Origin: Pseudoips prasinana
Lineage: Eukaryota > Arthropoda > Insecta > Lepidoptera > Nolidae
NCBI GenBank assembly: GCA_951640165.1
Contig: OX621242.1
Span: 24,052,001 to 24,116,000, forward strand
Reading direction: 5' to 3'
DNA: 64,000 bases
Positions 1 to 11,314 of this stretch are shown in pieces. Below the pieces are notes generated by a model. It was not told the DNA's origin and made no database searches. It saw only the letters and a program-made list of their open reading frames with translations. Both the position numbers and the translations under genes were made by a program. Every line of letters starts with the position of its first letter. Positions within the stretch are counted from its first letter, which is position 1.

Positions 1-119
1 GACATGCCTGAGCTTCACCGCTCAGTGTCATTTCATTGTGTGCCACTGTTGATCCTGGCTTACAGGAGTTGCAGTGGTGGGTAAGAGGGAGGGACTAGTC
101 CCGTAAAAAAAAAAAAAAA
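1..119 (+). mobile_element. 3' end of a non-LTR retrotransposon with poly(A)
   Basis: A short GC-rich tail runs into an uninterrupted A run at about 105-119, and RTE coding sequence in the opposite orientation starts directly after it. This is the usual appearance of the 3' end of a poly(A) LINE inserted into another element. The family cannot be named from 119 bases, and the rest of the copy lies outside the window. Confidence 0.5.
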
Positions 120-1334
120 CAATGTACGACGGGCCTTGAAGACCTTAGACACAGCCGTATGGACAGCTTCTACGAGCCTATCATAGTATGAGTCCACTTC
201 CTCGCAGTCTGCTAGGCATTCGAAACGGTTTTGCAGTTCGAGCTGAAATGGTTCGGGGTTTTGGACGTGGATAGGTAAAGGTCGGAGCGTAGACTTTATC
301 AGTCGGGACCTCTGTAGTTTGACATTAAGGTTCAATGAGCCTCTGACCAGTCTGTGATCGCTCCCGGTTTTAACCGCATTGATCACGGAGACATCATTGA
401 ACATCTGTCGTCTCGTCGACAAGATAAAGTCTATCTCATTTTTAGTTTTACCATCGGGGCTCACCCAGGTCCATTTGCGGTGATCCGGCTTCCTGAAGAA
501 GGAATTCATCATAAAGAGTCCCTCCTTCTCCATGAAGTCGGCCAACATTTGGCCCCGGGGGTTCCGGTCTCCAGTTCCAAATTGCCCCACTCTCAGCTCA
601 TTACCGAATCGTTTGCCCAGCTTCGCGTTAAAGTCCCCCATGACCACAGTGAAATAGGAGTTAGAGGTATGTATGGCTCTGGATATGTCCTCATACATAA
701 CCTCTACTTCATCGTCGGAGTGTGTCGAAGTAGGTGCGTATACCTGTATAACCTTCAACGAATACCGCTTGGTGATTCTGAGTATAAGGTACGCAACCCT
801 CGTCGACACACTCTCGATTTTCACTAGGTTGTTCACAAGGGACCTGTGGACTATGAACCCGACACCACCTTGGGATATTTGGTCACCCTCCCGGTAATAG
901 AGCAGGTTTCCGGATTTCAGTATTATCGAGTCCTCCCCCTCTCTTCGGACTTCAGATAATCCTACAATATCCCAATGTAACCTGCTCAATTCTTCCTCCA
1001 GTTCGGTTATCTTCTCGTCGGCCCGCAGTGTACGTGTGTTATATGTTGCCAGGGCCAGAGGTCGTCGGTGTTGGTAACGCGGAATCTGCCGGGGATTCTT
1101 AGCACCCCCTGCCCTGCCGTAACCACGGCTGTTACCACGGCTGGGAATAGCAGGGCTGCCGGGGACTGGGGGCCGCGGTTTGGTTGTGTCCATCATTTGA
1201 GGGGATTTGCCATAATCGCCACGCTTGGCAGACGGGTTGGCGATCGCAGTAAGGTGGACATGGTACTCAGGAGAACGCTGCTGCCCGTTCTCTGGGTATA
1301 TATTTCCCTCGGGACGACTTTTACGTCCCCCCAC
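120..1334 (-). pseudogene. RTE-type LINE ORF, endonuclease part only
   Basis: Minus-strand reading frame of about 405 codons holding an apurinic-like (APE) endonuclease, the enzyme that nicks target DNA for target-primed reverse transcription. After a proline- and arginine-rich leader of about 90 residues come ATYNTRTL (N99), LSEVRR (E128), VYAPT (around 199), GDFNA (D234, N236), EIDFIL (D302) and SDHRLV (D326, H327), so the full APE catalytic set is present. The sequence style matches the RTE clade. The reverse transcriptase that should follow is missing, because the frame runs into the poly(A) end of another LINE at about 119 and continues as a phenylalanine run. The leader region also recurs in short RTE-derived copies elsewhere in the window. 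The fragment is not functional alone. Confidence 0.85.
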
Positions 1335-1378
1335 GGGATGAGAGGGGGTGGTGATATTCTTAGGCCGTCACCACACAG
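1335..1378 (-). mobile_element. 5' end of the RTE element
   Basis: Read on the minus strand the element begins CTGTGTGG at 1378, the same start seen in the short RTE-derived copies at 63384, 17321 and 32417. The sequence up to the ORF start is the short 5' leader. Confidence 0.6.
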
Positions 1379-1555
1379 CAAACAAATGATATCGAATTGA
1401 AATTATTTCCATTGCACCGTCTTAACTGCCGCGGGGACAAATGTACCTGTGGACGTTTTAGTCGATAAGCAAATATTTTTATACAATGAAAATTCTCCAA
1501 AGGAACTGAGAAGCGTATTCAGCTTATAGAAAACTGTATTCTAGCGTCTAATTTT

Positions 1556-1560
1556 GTTAC
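1556..1560. repeat. Target site duplication GTTAC (left)
   Basis: GTTAC lies directly outside the left LTR and again directly outside the right LTR at 7959-7963. A perfect 5-bp duplication is typical of Pao/BEL integrase. Confidence 0.9.
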
Positions 1561-1774
1561 TGTCTGAGATTAGACATTCAATAAAATACTTTATTTAAAT
1601 ATATATATAAAGGTTTATTATAATATAAATTTACAGTATATTTTAATCGTAGACACACGTGCGGTCTGTATGGTATATCGAGTAAGTGATAGATGGAGGG
1701 GCGACCCGCTGCGCCGCGGCCGCCACTGTTCGTCCCACACTCTCTTCCCCCGGTAACCGGTGTATGCGTGGACA
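1561..1774 (-). repeat. 3' LTR of the Pao/BEL element
   Basis: 214 bp, TGTC...GACA ends, matching 7745-7958 except at three positions: one A/C near the AT-rich end and two A/G in the GC-rich part. On the minus strand an AATAAA signal lies near 1590, which fits a polyadenylation role. Confidence 0.93.
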
Positions 1775-1802
1775 TCTTCCGGGGCGTTGAAAGCCATAGC
1801 TT

Positions 1803-4800
1803 TCAAGAGTTTGAAGTGACCTTGGTAGCGGGTCCATCGTCTTCATTGATATCAGGCTCTGACGTTGGTAGGGGACACAGTTTATTGACGGCCCTTCGTA
1901 TAGTGCCCTTGGTAGTGGCAACATCAGCAACCCTGCTGACGCCGTCTATTCCTGGGTATAGACGACATACACGTCCTAGCCGCCATTGCAAAGGTGGTAA
2001 GTTGTCTTCCTTGAGAACGACCACGTCACCACAGGCGAGCGATTGCTGTGGAGTGCGCCACTTAGCGCGCTGCTGCAGCTCGGAGATGTACTCCCGGCGC
2101 CACCTTTCCCAGAAGTCTTGCCTAATCTTCTCAATGAGCTCGTATCTGTTGGGTCTGGTAACGTTGATAGGCTGCGTTGGGATGGACATGAGGGGTCTCC
2201 CAATCAAGAAGTGGCCTGGGGTCAGTGGAGAAGGATCAGTACAATTGGACGAGAGAGGAGTGAGCGGGCGTGAGTTTAAAATAGCTTCAATTTGTGTGAA
2301 CAACGTCGCTAACTCCTCAAACGTCAAAGCAGCATTTCCAGCTACACGTTTTAAGTGATATTTAGAGGACTTAATTCCAGCCTCGAATATTCCTCCGAAG
2401 TGAGGGGAATAGGCGGGGCTAAAAACAAATTTAATGCCCTCATTACTAGCATAATTGTAGACCGACTGACGGCTGGACTTTAGTACCCGACCTAATTCAT
2501 TACTAGCACCAACGAAATTTCTTCCGTTGTCGCAATAGATTTCATGAGGTTTACCTCTGCGCGCAACAAACCGCCGTAAGCATAAAATAAATGATTGAGT
2601 ACTTAAATCACTCACTAGTTCTAAGTGGACTGCTTTAGTGCTAAGGCAAACAAATAAACATAAGTAACATTTAGTTATTTTGTTACCTCGGCCTTTACGG
2701 CTACTAATCATAAAAGGCCCGGCGAAGTCAACGCCACACGAGTAGAATGGAAAGGTGGAATTAGTTCGCGCCTCGGGTAGATGCCCCATTATTGGTTGCA
2801 CTGTGTTCGCACGAAGACGTGCACATATGACGCATCGCTTAACTATTCGGCGTGCTAGACATCTGCCTCCAATGGGCCAGTACTTATCGCGGACTGAGGC
2901 TAAAAGTAACTGCTGACCGCCGTGAAATAACCTAATATGCTCGGATCTCATGATTAGTGTCGTTAAGTGATTCTTAGAATCTAATATTATAGGATGTTTT
3001 TTGTCATATTCATAATTAAAATTTTCTAAACGACCTCCGACTCGAACTACACTATTAGAATCAAGAAAAGGCGTTAACTGTAATAATTTGGATTTTTTTG
3101 GCAACGGTACCCCTTGTTTCAGCATTTTTATTTCATTAGGAAAAGAATCTAATTGGCTTAACATAACTAATACTAATAATGAGTTATTCAACTCATCGGA
3201 ATTTAGAGAACCGGATAGGTTTTGTTTACTTAGTGTACAATTATTTAAAAAACGCAATACATATGCAAACATTCTATTTAATTTTATAAAACTAGAATAT
3301 CTATCAAAATCGATTAATGTATTATTATTACTGATGTGACCCCGCGATAATAGAGAATGCACCTTTACGTCTGGCAAATTACTGACCACCTGTGAATGAT
3401 TCGGCCAACTGGACTGATCTGCCTCCTTTAGAAAGGCAGGGCCTTCCCACCACAAGCTAGAAGAAACAATTTCCTGGGGGTCAACGCCCCTCGAAGCCAG
3501 ATCAGCTGGGTTTATGGTGGTTGGTACATGTTTAAATTGAAAGTCACAAGTCAGTTCATTTATTTCATTAACTCTGTTGCAGACAAAAGTTTTAAGATTC
3601 CTCACATCTGTTTTTAACCATCCTAATACGACGGTTGAGTCAGTACAAATTGTTTTACGATTTATACCAAATCGTAAAGATTGAATAACTTTATGGCATA
3701 ATCTCGCTCCAAGCAAAGCGCCTAATAATTCCAACCGCGGTATAGTGGTTGGTTTCAAAGGCGTAACTCTAGCTTTCGCACATAGCAGTTTAACTGAAAC
3801 TTCGTTATTTTTATTAATTGTGCGTAAATAAATACAAGTGGCATACGCCTGCTGTGACGCGTCTACAAAACAATGTAATTCTGTTATTAACGGAAAATCG
3901 CAACGAACCTTTCTATCGATTTTTATGTTTGAAATGGAATGTAAATTATTTATAAACTTTAACCAAGTATTTACTAGCTTAATTGGTAATGGTTCCTCCC
4001 AACTCAATTTTGCTATCCATAACTGTTGCAAAAATATTTTAAGTTTTATGATGCAAGCACAAACTAAGCCTAAGGGGTCAAAAATTTTATAAATTGTAGA
4101 AATAACAGTCCTTTTTGTTATTTGTAAAGGCGTTTCAATATTTGTTGGAAACCAAATAATATCCAATTTTGGGCAATAATTTAAACCTAAAACACTGGAC
4201 TCCTTGGATAAATTCACGGAATCAGATATTGTGTCATAACAACAATCGTTAAAAGCATTTAAACAGTTAGTTCTTATTTTTTTCAAAGGAAAACAGGCAG
4301 AGTCTAAAATATTTTTTATATTTTTATAAATGTATTTTATTTCAGTTTCAGAATCCCCTCCTGTTATTAAGTCATCTATATAATAATCAGACCTAATTAT
4401 ATTAGATATAGTTTCATCACTACATTCATTTGCTAACTGTACAAGACACCTAGTACTTAAAAAACTGGCAGCCGCCATTCCGTACGTCAAAGTGTTCAGT
4501 TGTAGTATTTTTATTTTATTATTAATATTAATATCGGTACTTGAATGCATATCCTGCCATATAATCAGCTGGAGATGACGCTGAGAGGGATGTAAGACAA
4601 TTTGTCTATACATCTTCTCAATATCACCCAATAGAACATACTTGTGAACGCGGAAACGGAATAAAATTGAAAATAAGTCGCTTTGAATAAAACTGGTCCT
4701 ATTGCTTGTATATCATTCAGGGATTTTCCTGATGACGTCTTGGCGGAAGCATCGAAGACGACCCTTAACTTTGTTGTTTCACTCCTTTCCCGCGTGACAC

Positions 4801-4914
4801 AGTGATGAGGCAGAAAGTTACCAAAATTGGGGAGTGCCACCTCACTTAAGTGACCTAAATCTTTATATTCTTTTATACAATTAACATAAGACTCTTTAAT
4901 TAAAGGATTTTTAT
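1803..4914 (-). pseudogene. pol: Pao/BEL pol: reverse transcriptase, RNase H, integrase (frameshifted)
   Basis: Most of pol lies in one 942-codon frame (4631 to 1803). The start of the reverse transcriptase is in a second frame (4840-4565), and the link to gag-protease is in that frame too. Visible in the long frame: RT active site YIDD at residues 84-87; RNase H acidic residues D257, E301, D331 and D377; the integrase zinc finger H565/H570/C600/C603; integrase core D635, D701 and E750; then the C-terminal domain typical of Pao integrases. All main catalytic residues are present. Frameshifts fall near 4690-4700 (inside the RT) and near 4943 (a T run in coding sense, joining protease to RT). 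These breaks separate an otherwise well-preserved polyprotein. A frameshift for expression is unlikely at so many sites. Confidence 0.92.
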
Positions 4915-6994
4915 TTAATTTGTTTTTAAAGACAAAAAACGTTTCTTGGCTAAATTATACGAATTACCTAGAGAACTTTCGGGTTCTTTTAGAGGTAGTT
5001 TTACACAAAATCTGCCATCTAGCATACGGCTAGTGTTATTTAAAAAATTATCCTCGCAAAATTGCTCCTCTAATGTGTATGTTTTTGTCTCAGACTGTAA
5101 TTCCTCAATATCCCAGAATTTTCTTAACTGGTTATCTAAATTAGAGAACTGATTAAAATAACAGCATACTTTTGATTTGTTTTGTGGTGAGCCAATACCC
5201 ACGGGACCGGCTACCAACCATCCCAGTTGGGAATCTTGTAAAGTAGGCAAGTTACGACCTAACTGAATTTGTTTAGTACCTACAACGCTCCAAAATACTT
5301 CACTACCTAACAATACATCAATGCTAGAAGGCATAAAAAAAGAAGGATCCGCAAGCTGAATGCTATCTGGAATACCTAACTTATTTATATTTATTTCTAC
5401 GCTCGGTAAAACTCCAGTAATATTCGGCACTAATAAACAAGTAATTTGTTTCGTGAAAGAAGAGAAACAAGACTTTAATATTATATCACAACTTCCCGAT
5501 ATGGTAGTCTTAATATTATTTAAACCACAAACATTTACCTTATTAGTACATAAACGAACACCTAATTTATTTTGCAAATTTTCAGTTAAAAAGGATGATT
5601 GACTCCCAGTGTCTAGTAAAGCCCGAGCTATAACTCGTTTCTTGTTTACAACGTTAATTAGTTGCACCTGCGCCGTGCACAATAGCGTGTGAGTCATAGT
5701 CACAACTGATAAGGCGACAGATGATGCGTTCGATGTGGTTGGGTCATTTGAGAAAGTTTGCAAATGATTTTCAGCTTTATGCAATAGCGTATTATGTTTA
5801 CCTTTGCATACTTGGCAAGAGCCTTTTAAACGACACTGGTTGCTATCGTGTCCTTTCCGTAAACATTTTGTGCACAAATTTAATTGGGAAACTTTGTTAA
5901 TTCTGTCATCGCTACTCATAGATTTGAACTTAGGACATTCGTGAATGCGATGCTTTTGATTACAAATAAGACAATTAAAAACCTTGTTTGAATCAGTAGC
6001 CATAATAAATGATTTAATTGATTTATTATTTTGATAGTTCGACTTGTTTTCCTGTCTATCTAACTTATTATAATGCGTTGTCTCCAACACATCTGCGCGA
6101 CTACGTAAGAATGAAAAAAAAATCTCCAGCGATGGCAATGCCTTTAAATTATTTTTGTAATCTTCCCACTTTCCACTCGTGTTAGAATCTAACTTTGCCG
6201 ACACCGTAAAAATTATTAATACATCCCAATGCTCAGTGAGTAGACCTAGTGTATGCAAAGACCTTAAATTCTTGGAAACATGATCGATTATGTATCGTAA
6301 TGCTTTAAATGATTCTTTTGTCATTGGATCAATGCATAACAACGACTTGAGATGATTATTTATTAAAATATTTTTATTATCATACCGTTCGCATAAAGTT
6401 TTCCACGCATTTTTATAATTATCCGATGTAAACTCAATCGATCTAATTACGACAGCGGCACCACCTTCGAGACTAGACCGTAAATAGTGAAATTTATTTA
6501 TTGGTGGAATGGTATCATTAGTATTTACTAGAGAATCAAAAATATCCCTGTAATCCAGCCATTTCAGATGATTTCCATCAAACTTTGGTAATTCTATAGT
6601 CGGCAATCTTATTGAATTGCTAGAATGTGAATTAGTGTGCGAACATTGCGTAGAAATACATTCTTTAATATCAGATTTTTTTAACTTAGCGGCTTCTATT
6701 AATGCCTTGAGCCTTGGAAAGAAGAAAATAGAATTGGGACTCAATACACTCCCTTTCTGACAACTGTTCTTCTTCATTCAAAGCAATTAATTCTATTTCA
6801 GACTGTAAACTGTTAAATTCAGAAAACAAATCTTGAAACTTATCTACTCTCATAGATAATTCTTTTATTTGACTACTAGTAATCTTATCTAAGCTAATTT
6901 GACTCAAAACACTTAAATGATCTTTAAATTTGGTTAATCTCCCCTTAATAATACTGCGTTTCTTTTGTAATCCCTTTAGCAAATCATCAGCCAT
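4915..6994 (-). pseudogene. gag: Pao/BEL gag and protease (frameshifted)
   Basis: The gag start is a 102-codon frame at 6994-6686 beginning with Met-Ala-Asp-Asp. It is rich in Lys, Leu and Glu and probably helical. The reading then passes to a 620-codon frame (6777-4915) through a shift near 6718. The second frame has the Pao gag domain (around residues 60-240, with a conserved LPKFDG block), three zinc knuckles (C269/C272/H279/C281, C302/C305/H310/C315, C321/C324/H328) and a retroviral-type aspartic protease with the active-site triplet DTG at 389-391. Gag forms the particle and binds RNA; the protease cuts the polyprotein. The frame ends at a stop where RT should follow. Confidence 0.9.
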
Positions 6995-7744
6995 GGCGAG
7001 AGAAAAAAAATGAATTAGGCAAGGTAGTTATATAAATTATTCAAACCGTTACGACGCACGGGTATCGAGTCCAGCCGTTGCAGTCGCCGACCTGATGTTC
7101 CACCTGCACGCCACGTGATGTAAGACAGGCAAAATGGCCGCCGGTTTGACAATCTGGCAAAATAATTATGATGTTAATCACCAAAATAATTTAATATTAT
7201 ACGAGTTTGGGGTAGATTAATATTGCAGCTTGCTATTAATCTTAATATAGCAAATTATAGATTGCTAATGAGCTTGATAATGCACTTTCACAAGCAAAGG
7301 AACACAGACCGCTTTATTATATAGCGTGGTCTTTATCTTGTAAACTAAATGAATCTCGATAACTCAATGAAATCAAGTTCAAAGTTTGAGTTGAAACTAA
7401 GTTTAAAATGCGTGACAAATGCTTAATAGCCGAAGTGAAGTTAAAAGGAAAGATAGTACGCGTTAGCAAGATACTACTTTGACACTTTCGGAGCGTTAAG
7501 CTGCACACAATTGAAGAGGAAAACGAGAAATAGTGAAAAAGATAGGCCAACTCCCTGTGAGATTATCGTCCAGACGTCCAGCTCTGCTTGGCAATCTTCT
7601 CCACATCGGCAGCATACGCAGCAATTCCTTTTCAACCTCCGCTTTCCGTTGAATGTTCAAACTCGCAAACGTAACGGTAAATTCCGATTACGACTGTATC
7701 CGAAGCTTGCGAATACGATAAAATAGAACACGGTCGCCACTTAA
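6995..7744 (-). other. Leader of the Pao/BEL element
   Basis: About 750 bp between the 5' LTR and the gag start. It has no substantial ORF. It would hold the packaging signal and 5' untranslated RNA. Confidence 0.7.
7729..7739 (-). promoter_or_regulatory. Probable tRNA primer binding site
   Basis: The minus strand reads TGGCGACCGTG five bases inside the 5' LTR. A TGG start next to the LTR is the normal position and form of a primer binding site. The exact tRNA was not determined. Confidence 0.65.
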
Positions 7745-7958
7745 TGTCTGAGATTAGACATTCAATAAAATACTTTATTTCAATATATATATAAAGGTTT
7801 ATTATAATATAAATTTACAGTATATTTTAATCGTAGACACACGTGCGGTCTGTATGGTATATCGAGTAAGTGATAGATGGAGGGGCGACCCGCTGCGCCG
7901 CGGCCGCCGCTGTTCGTCCCGCACTCTCTTCCCCCGGTAACCGGTGTATGCGTGGACA
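7745..7958 (-). repeat. 5' LTR of the Pao/BEL element
   Basis: Partner of 1561-1774, same length and TGTC/GACA ends, three substitutions. It carries the promoter of the element. Confidence 0.93.
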
Positions 7959-7963
7959 GTTAC
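7959..7963. repeat. Target site duplication GTTAC (right)
   Basis: Exact copy of 1556-1560, directly outside the 5' LTR. Confidence 0.9.
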
Positions 7964-8294
7964 TAATAGAAATTGTACGTTGTTATTAAAGCTTACAATC
8001 AAAAGCTTCTTACTGGAACAATCCGCTTTTCTAATTTTAAGAAGACACAGAAACTCTTGAGTCAATCTGAGTTTAATGAAATGAAAACACATTTCATCTT
8101 GTATATCTCGCCAATGTTGAAATAAGCAAATTTTGGAATCAAAATTTTAGGGAAATCAAACTATAAAATGACAATGTAAACTGACGTATGAGTCTTGAAG
8201 TTATCTGAGACAAAAGCTGAAATTAGTGAGTCTTTAGAAGGATAATAAAACAGTGTGTTGGTTAGATTAGAGACATTAATTTATACATTTGGTT
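7964..8294. other. No feature seen
   Basis: AT-rich sequence without a convincing ORF or repeat signature. Confidence 0.5.
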
Positions 8295-8295
8295 A

Positions 8296-8620
8296 TCATG
8301 GTTTCCGACCTAGAAGGTAATAACAGTGCCACCCCATACTGTCGTGGGTGTCGTAAAAAGCGATTTAGGGATACACCAGGTGTGTCGAGCAGCAGCGTCC
8401 CCTGTGTACTAGTTACCACCTAACTGCGGTCACCAACTGCCATGCGAAGCACGGTGACAACGGCAAACCCCTCCAAAGGTTTCTTTATAGTAACCTGTAG
8501 TAGTTTTTCTGTTTCTTTATAGAAACCCCAAATGTTTCTATAACGTGGGCGCTCACGTTATAGAGGCGTTATAGGGGAGGCTTATGTCCAGCAGTGTACG
8601 ATATCAGGCTGAGGATGCGA
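8296..8620 (+). mobile_element. Short RTE-derived element, second subfamily
   Basis: Shares a block order with 31595-31858 (+) and 16731-16945 (-): a 5' part with GGTTTCCG and GTGCCACCCC, a GTCGTAAAAAGCGAT motif in this copy, then the RTE 3' end with GGGGAGGCTTATGTCCAGCAG. It has no coding capacity. It contains a small hairpin (CTATAACGTG/CACGTTATAG) near 8538-8564. Confidence 0.65.
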
Positions 8621-9059
8621 TGTGTGGTGTAAATTATGCGTTCGACTACAGTACATATAAAGAACAATATTTTTAAATTTCACTTATATTTGAATAGGTA
8701 AATTTAACTTAGGGACAGAATTTATGGCCATGCCATGCTACGTAGTCATGACTAGGACTAGGGAAAACATCCGGAAAAACAACGTACGAGTATAGGTATC
8801 AAGAACGCGAATTTTGCAAGTATTTTTATGTAAACAAATTGATATTTATCTCAGTCATGCTAATAATAAAGTTTTGCAAATGTGTCCATCATATCCCGAG
8901 ATGTGAAACGGGAAGAATAACGTAAATAACATAATATGTGGACATTGCACATTATATGTGAAGTATTTTATTTAGTAGTATATATACTAGCTTTCAATAG
9001 CATCTTAAGTGCACTTTAGACAATTCACATCACAAAGTTAAAGTTAAGTTATAGTTTTT
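8621..9059. other. No feature seen
   Basis: Anonymous AT-rich sequence. A moderately GC-rich patch at about 8725-8820 could be an old repeat, but I could not match it to anything else here. Confidence 0.4.
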
Positions 9060-9366
9060 AAGAGAGGTAGGGCATAGCGTTTATTCGCTCAAAGAGCAGC
9101 CCGACTGGGGAAGTACCTCCACCTTACAGAAGACATTCCTTAATAATAACATTAATAAATGTTGTGTTTCCGAGTGTGAATAAGGTCGCCAGAGCTCATT
9201 GGGGTGGGGGGAAGGGTCATCAACACTTGTTTGCTGACTGTTAAAGGCCGGCAACGCACCCGCGACACCTCTGGTGTTGCGAGTGTCTATGGGCGGCGGT
9301 GATCATTTACAATCAGGTGACCCACTTGCTCGTTTGTCGCCCTCTGATATAAAAACAAAAAATAAA
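9060..9366 (+). mobile_element. 3' end of a LINE (CR1-like) or a SINE using that tail
   Basis: GC-rich block with GTACCTCCACCTTACAGAAG, AAGGTCGCCAGAGCTCATTG and AAGGCCGGCAACGCACCCGC, then an A-rich simple tail. These motifs are a familiar high-copy repeat of lepidopteran genomes that I associate with CR1-type LINE 3' ends. No ORF remains, so the copy is 5'-truncated or a SINE. Confidence 0.6.
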
Positions 9367-9592
9367 TAAAAAAGCAGTCTAATTGAGAATCTTCTCCATT
9401 TTTGAAGACATTTATAACTCTCTGTCAGTTTCTACATTGTGAATTTTATTGACGTACTTTTTATAACTATTACTTGTAATATTATGGACTATTTTAAAAA
9501 TGAATACATGGGTTCTTGAGAGAAAAGTAATTTCATTTCCCATTTATTTTCACACTAACTTATAAAATAAATATTTTGGGATTAGCTGTCCC

Positions 9593-9664
9593 AAGATATA
9601 CACACTATCATCTGATCCTAACCTAGGCGGAGCCTGTACTATGGTAAACAGACAAGTAATAATA
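9593..9664 (-). mobile_element. Tail fragment of a Metulj-like SINE
   Basis: Minus-strand copy of the SINE tail: CATCTGATCCTAACCTAGG and GAGCCTGTACTATGG also occur in the fuller copies at 9741-10518, 36975-37236 and 43428-43672. Confidence 0.6.
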
Positions 9665-9817
9665 AACTAGTTAGTCACCGTGGAATTTGCCAAATTTTAA
9701 TATCCATCGTATAACCCTTGACGTATTAAGAACTTTCCTAAAAATAATAATAATAAATATCTTCGGACTACTAACATACGGTCATCTGATCCCAAACTAG
9801 GAAGAGCCTGTACTATG

Positions 9818-9825
9818 GCAAGGAG
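9818..9825. repeat. Target site duplication GCAAGGAG (left)
   Basis: Exact 8-bp match with 10335-10342 flanking the inserted element. Confidence 0.85.
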
Positions 9826-10334
9826 TAGAGATGTAAAATGACTGAATATGACTAGTCACAATTGTCATAAACCTTAAATGACCGGTCATTTACTGTCAAA
9901 TTCAGTCAATTTGACTGAAATATTATTGTCTATTCTCGACTACCACCCAATTATTTATTTATTTAGGTACCCAATTTATATGTAAGTTTAAATGAAGCAA
10001 CGTTTTATTTTCTATTATATCATGAGAGGATAAGACGACATCAAAGTCGATGCGCGAGGCAATGCGACGTTGCCATTTTGTCTTACACGCATGATTAGAA
10101 ATGTAAAATTATTAACACTATATAATAATACTATAAGTCATAATAACTACTTTTTTGTTTCAATTTAGAAGTTGTAGACTTTTATCAACGACAAAATCTT
10201 AAAAGGTACTAATATATTACTGAAATCAAATTGATTGAAAATAATGATTTTTGATAGTCAATGACTAGTTTTGACCAATTTGACCGTAAATGACAGTCAG
10301 TCTAATTCAGTCACTTTAGTCATTTTCAAAACTA
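9826..10334. mobile_element. Non-autonomous hAT-type DNA transposon
   Basis: 509 bp with imperfect terminal inverted repeats: the left end starts TAGAGATGTAAAATGACT and the right end, reverse complemented, TAGTTTTGAAAATGACT. It is flanked by the 8-bp duplication GCAAGGAG, the length made by hAT transposases. The interior is AT-rich, has no ORF and is rich in AGTCA/TGACT motifs near both ends, possibly subterminal transposase sites. It needs a transposase from elsewhere. Confidence 0.8.
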
Positions 10335-10342
10335 GCAAGGAG
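10335..10342. repeat. Target site duplication GCAAGGAG (right)
   Basis: Pairs with 9818-9825. Confidence 0.85.
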
Positions 10343-10518
10343 ACAACTAATAAACATACTTATAATAGATTTCTAAATATATACATATAATAGATAAATT
10401 AATTACACCCAAATTATTGTGTTCATTACACAAAAATTGTCGTAGGTGGTGATCGAACCCACGACCTTCTGGCTTAGCACTTAGGATCACTGACCAGTAG
10501 ACCAACAAGTCACCTAAA

Positions 10519-11314
10519 GTAAGCCAAGTGAAATAAGTAGGCCAGTAAAGTTAGTGATGTAGTGAAATATATAGTTATCAAGTCGTGTATAAGAGAAGAA
10601 TTTTATTATTTTCTTAATTACCTTTGTAAACGTAGCAATAAAAATGAATAGTTCAGTCAAAAACCATTTTATAATACTAATTTAATCGCACCGTATTATA
10701 TGAAAATTTTCCAAGGATAGTCTCCTAATATAAAAACGCAATTAGATTCAGTCATGTGCTAATTTATTAACTACTTCTCTTTTAACCAGGAAATATATCA
10801 AAATATTTTGACCTGTATCTTTTGCGTTATAATATTGCAGCGCCTTCAGCATCTTAGCTATGCATGGACCAGACAGCTTAAGAAGGTTATTGATTGTTAT
10901 AACATAAATTATCACCTATACAACTACTTCAGATAGAAAAATCACAGAGATTGCATTGTGACGTCACAGCCCGTCACCCGGCTGGTTGAATAGACAGTAT
11001 AAAGATGTAAAGCTATTGTGCAACTTGTACTTGTTTCACGGCAGAGCCGTATTGTGTAGTCAGGCAAACGTCACTACCACGTCCTGTTTCCGGTAGGCTG
11101 CGCTTCAAAACTACGGTATTCTCGCCCCGTAGCCGCGTAGGGCTGAGAGGTTTTACTTGTTGTACGAATGCCAGTGGTATATTATTAATAGACTATCTCT
11201 GCGTTTAGCTATTTTGATTAGTCGTGGTAATATTTTGTTCTGTATCTTTTTATTGTACATTCTTATGATAACTGTGAATGTCGATAAAATATTGTCATAA
11301 TTAACGATTAATAA
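10519..11314. other. No assignable feature
   Basis: Mostly AT-rich. The more GC-balanced stretch at 10960-11160 has no ORF longer than about 60 codons and no match elsewhere in the window. Confidence 0.4.

Larger units (their letters stand above)
1561..7958 (-). mobile_element. Pao/BEL LTR retrotransposon, full length
   Basis: A 6398-bp element transcribed leftward. It has two 214-bp LTRs that start TGTC and end GACA, a 5-bp duplication GTTAC on both sides, a primer binding site just inside the 5' LTR, a leader of about 0.75 kb, then gag, protease, reverse transcriptase, RNase H and integrase in Pao/BEL order. The LTRs differ at only 3 of 214 positions, so the insertion is recent. The coding region nevertheless changes frame at least three times, so this copy is probably non-autonomous unless some shifts are sequencing errors. 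It inserted next to, not inside, the RTE fragment at 120-1378. Confidence 0.95.
9741..10518 (-). mobile_element. tRNA-derived SINE (Metulj-like), split by a hAT element
   Basis: On the minus strand the tRNA-like head is at about 10518-10440 and carries a B-box-like GGGTTCGATCACC. A unique middle follows, then the tail with CTAGTTTGGGATCAG and an AT-rich simple repeat at 9741-9760. The SINE is interrupted at 9826-10334 by an element with an 8-bp duplication, so it is older than that insertion. Confidence 0.75.

Noticed and set aside
354..827. A 157-codon plus-strand frame.
   Set aside because: It is the shadow of the RTE endonuclease on the opposite strand.
1693..2358. A 221-codon plus-strand frame.
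   Set aside because: Antisense to the Pao/BEL LTR and integrase C-terminus.
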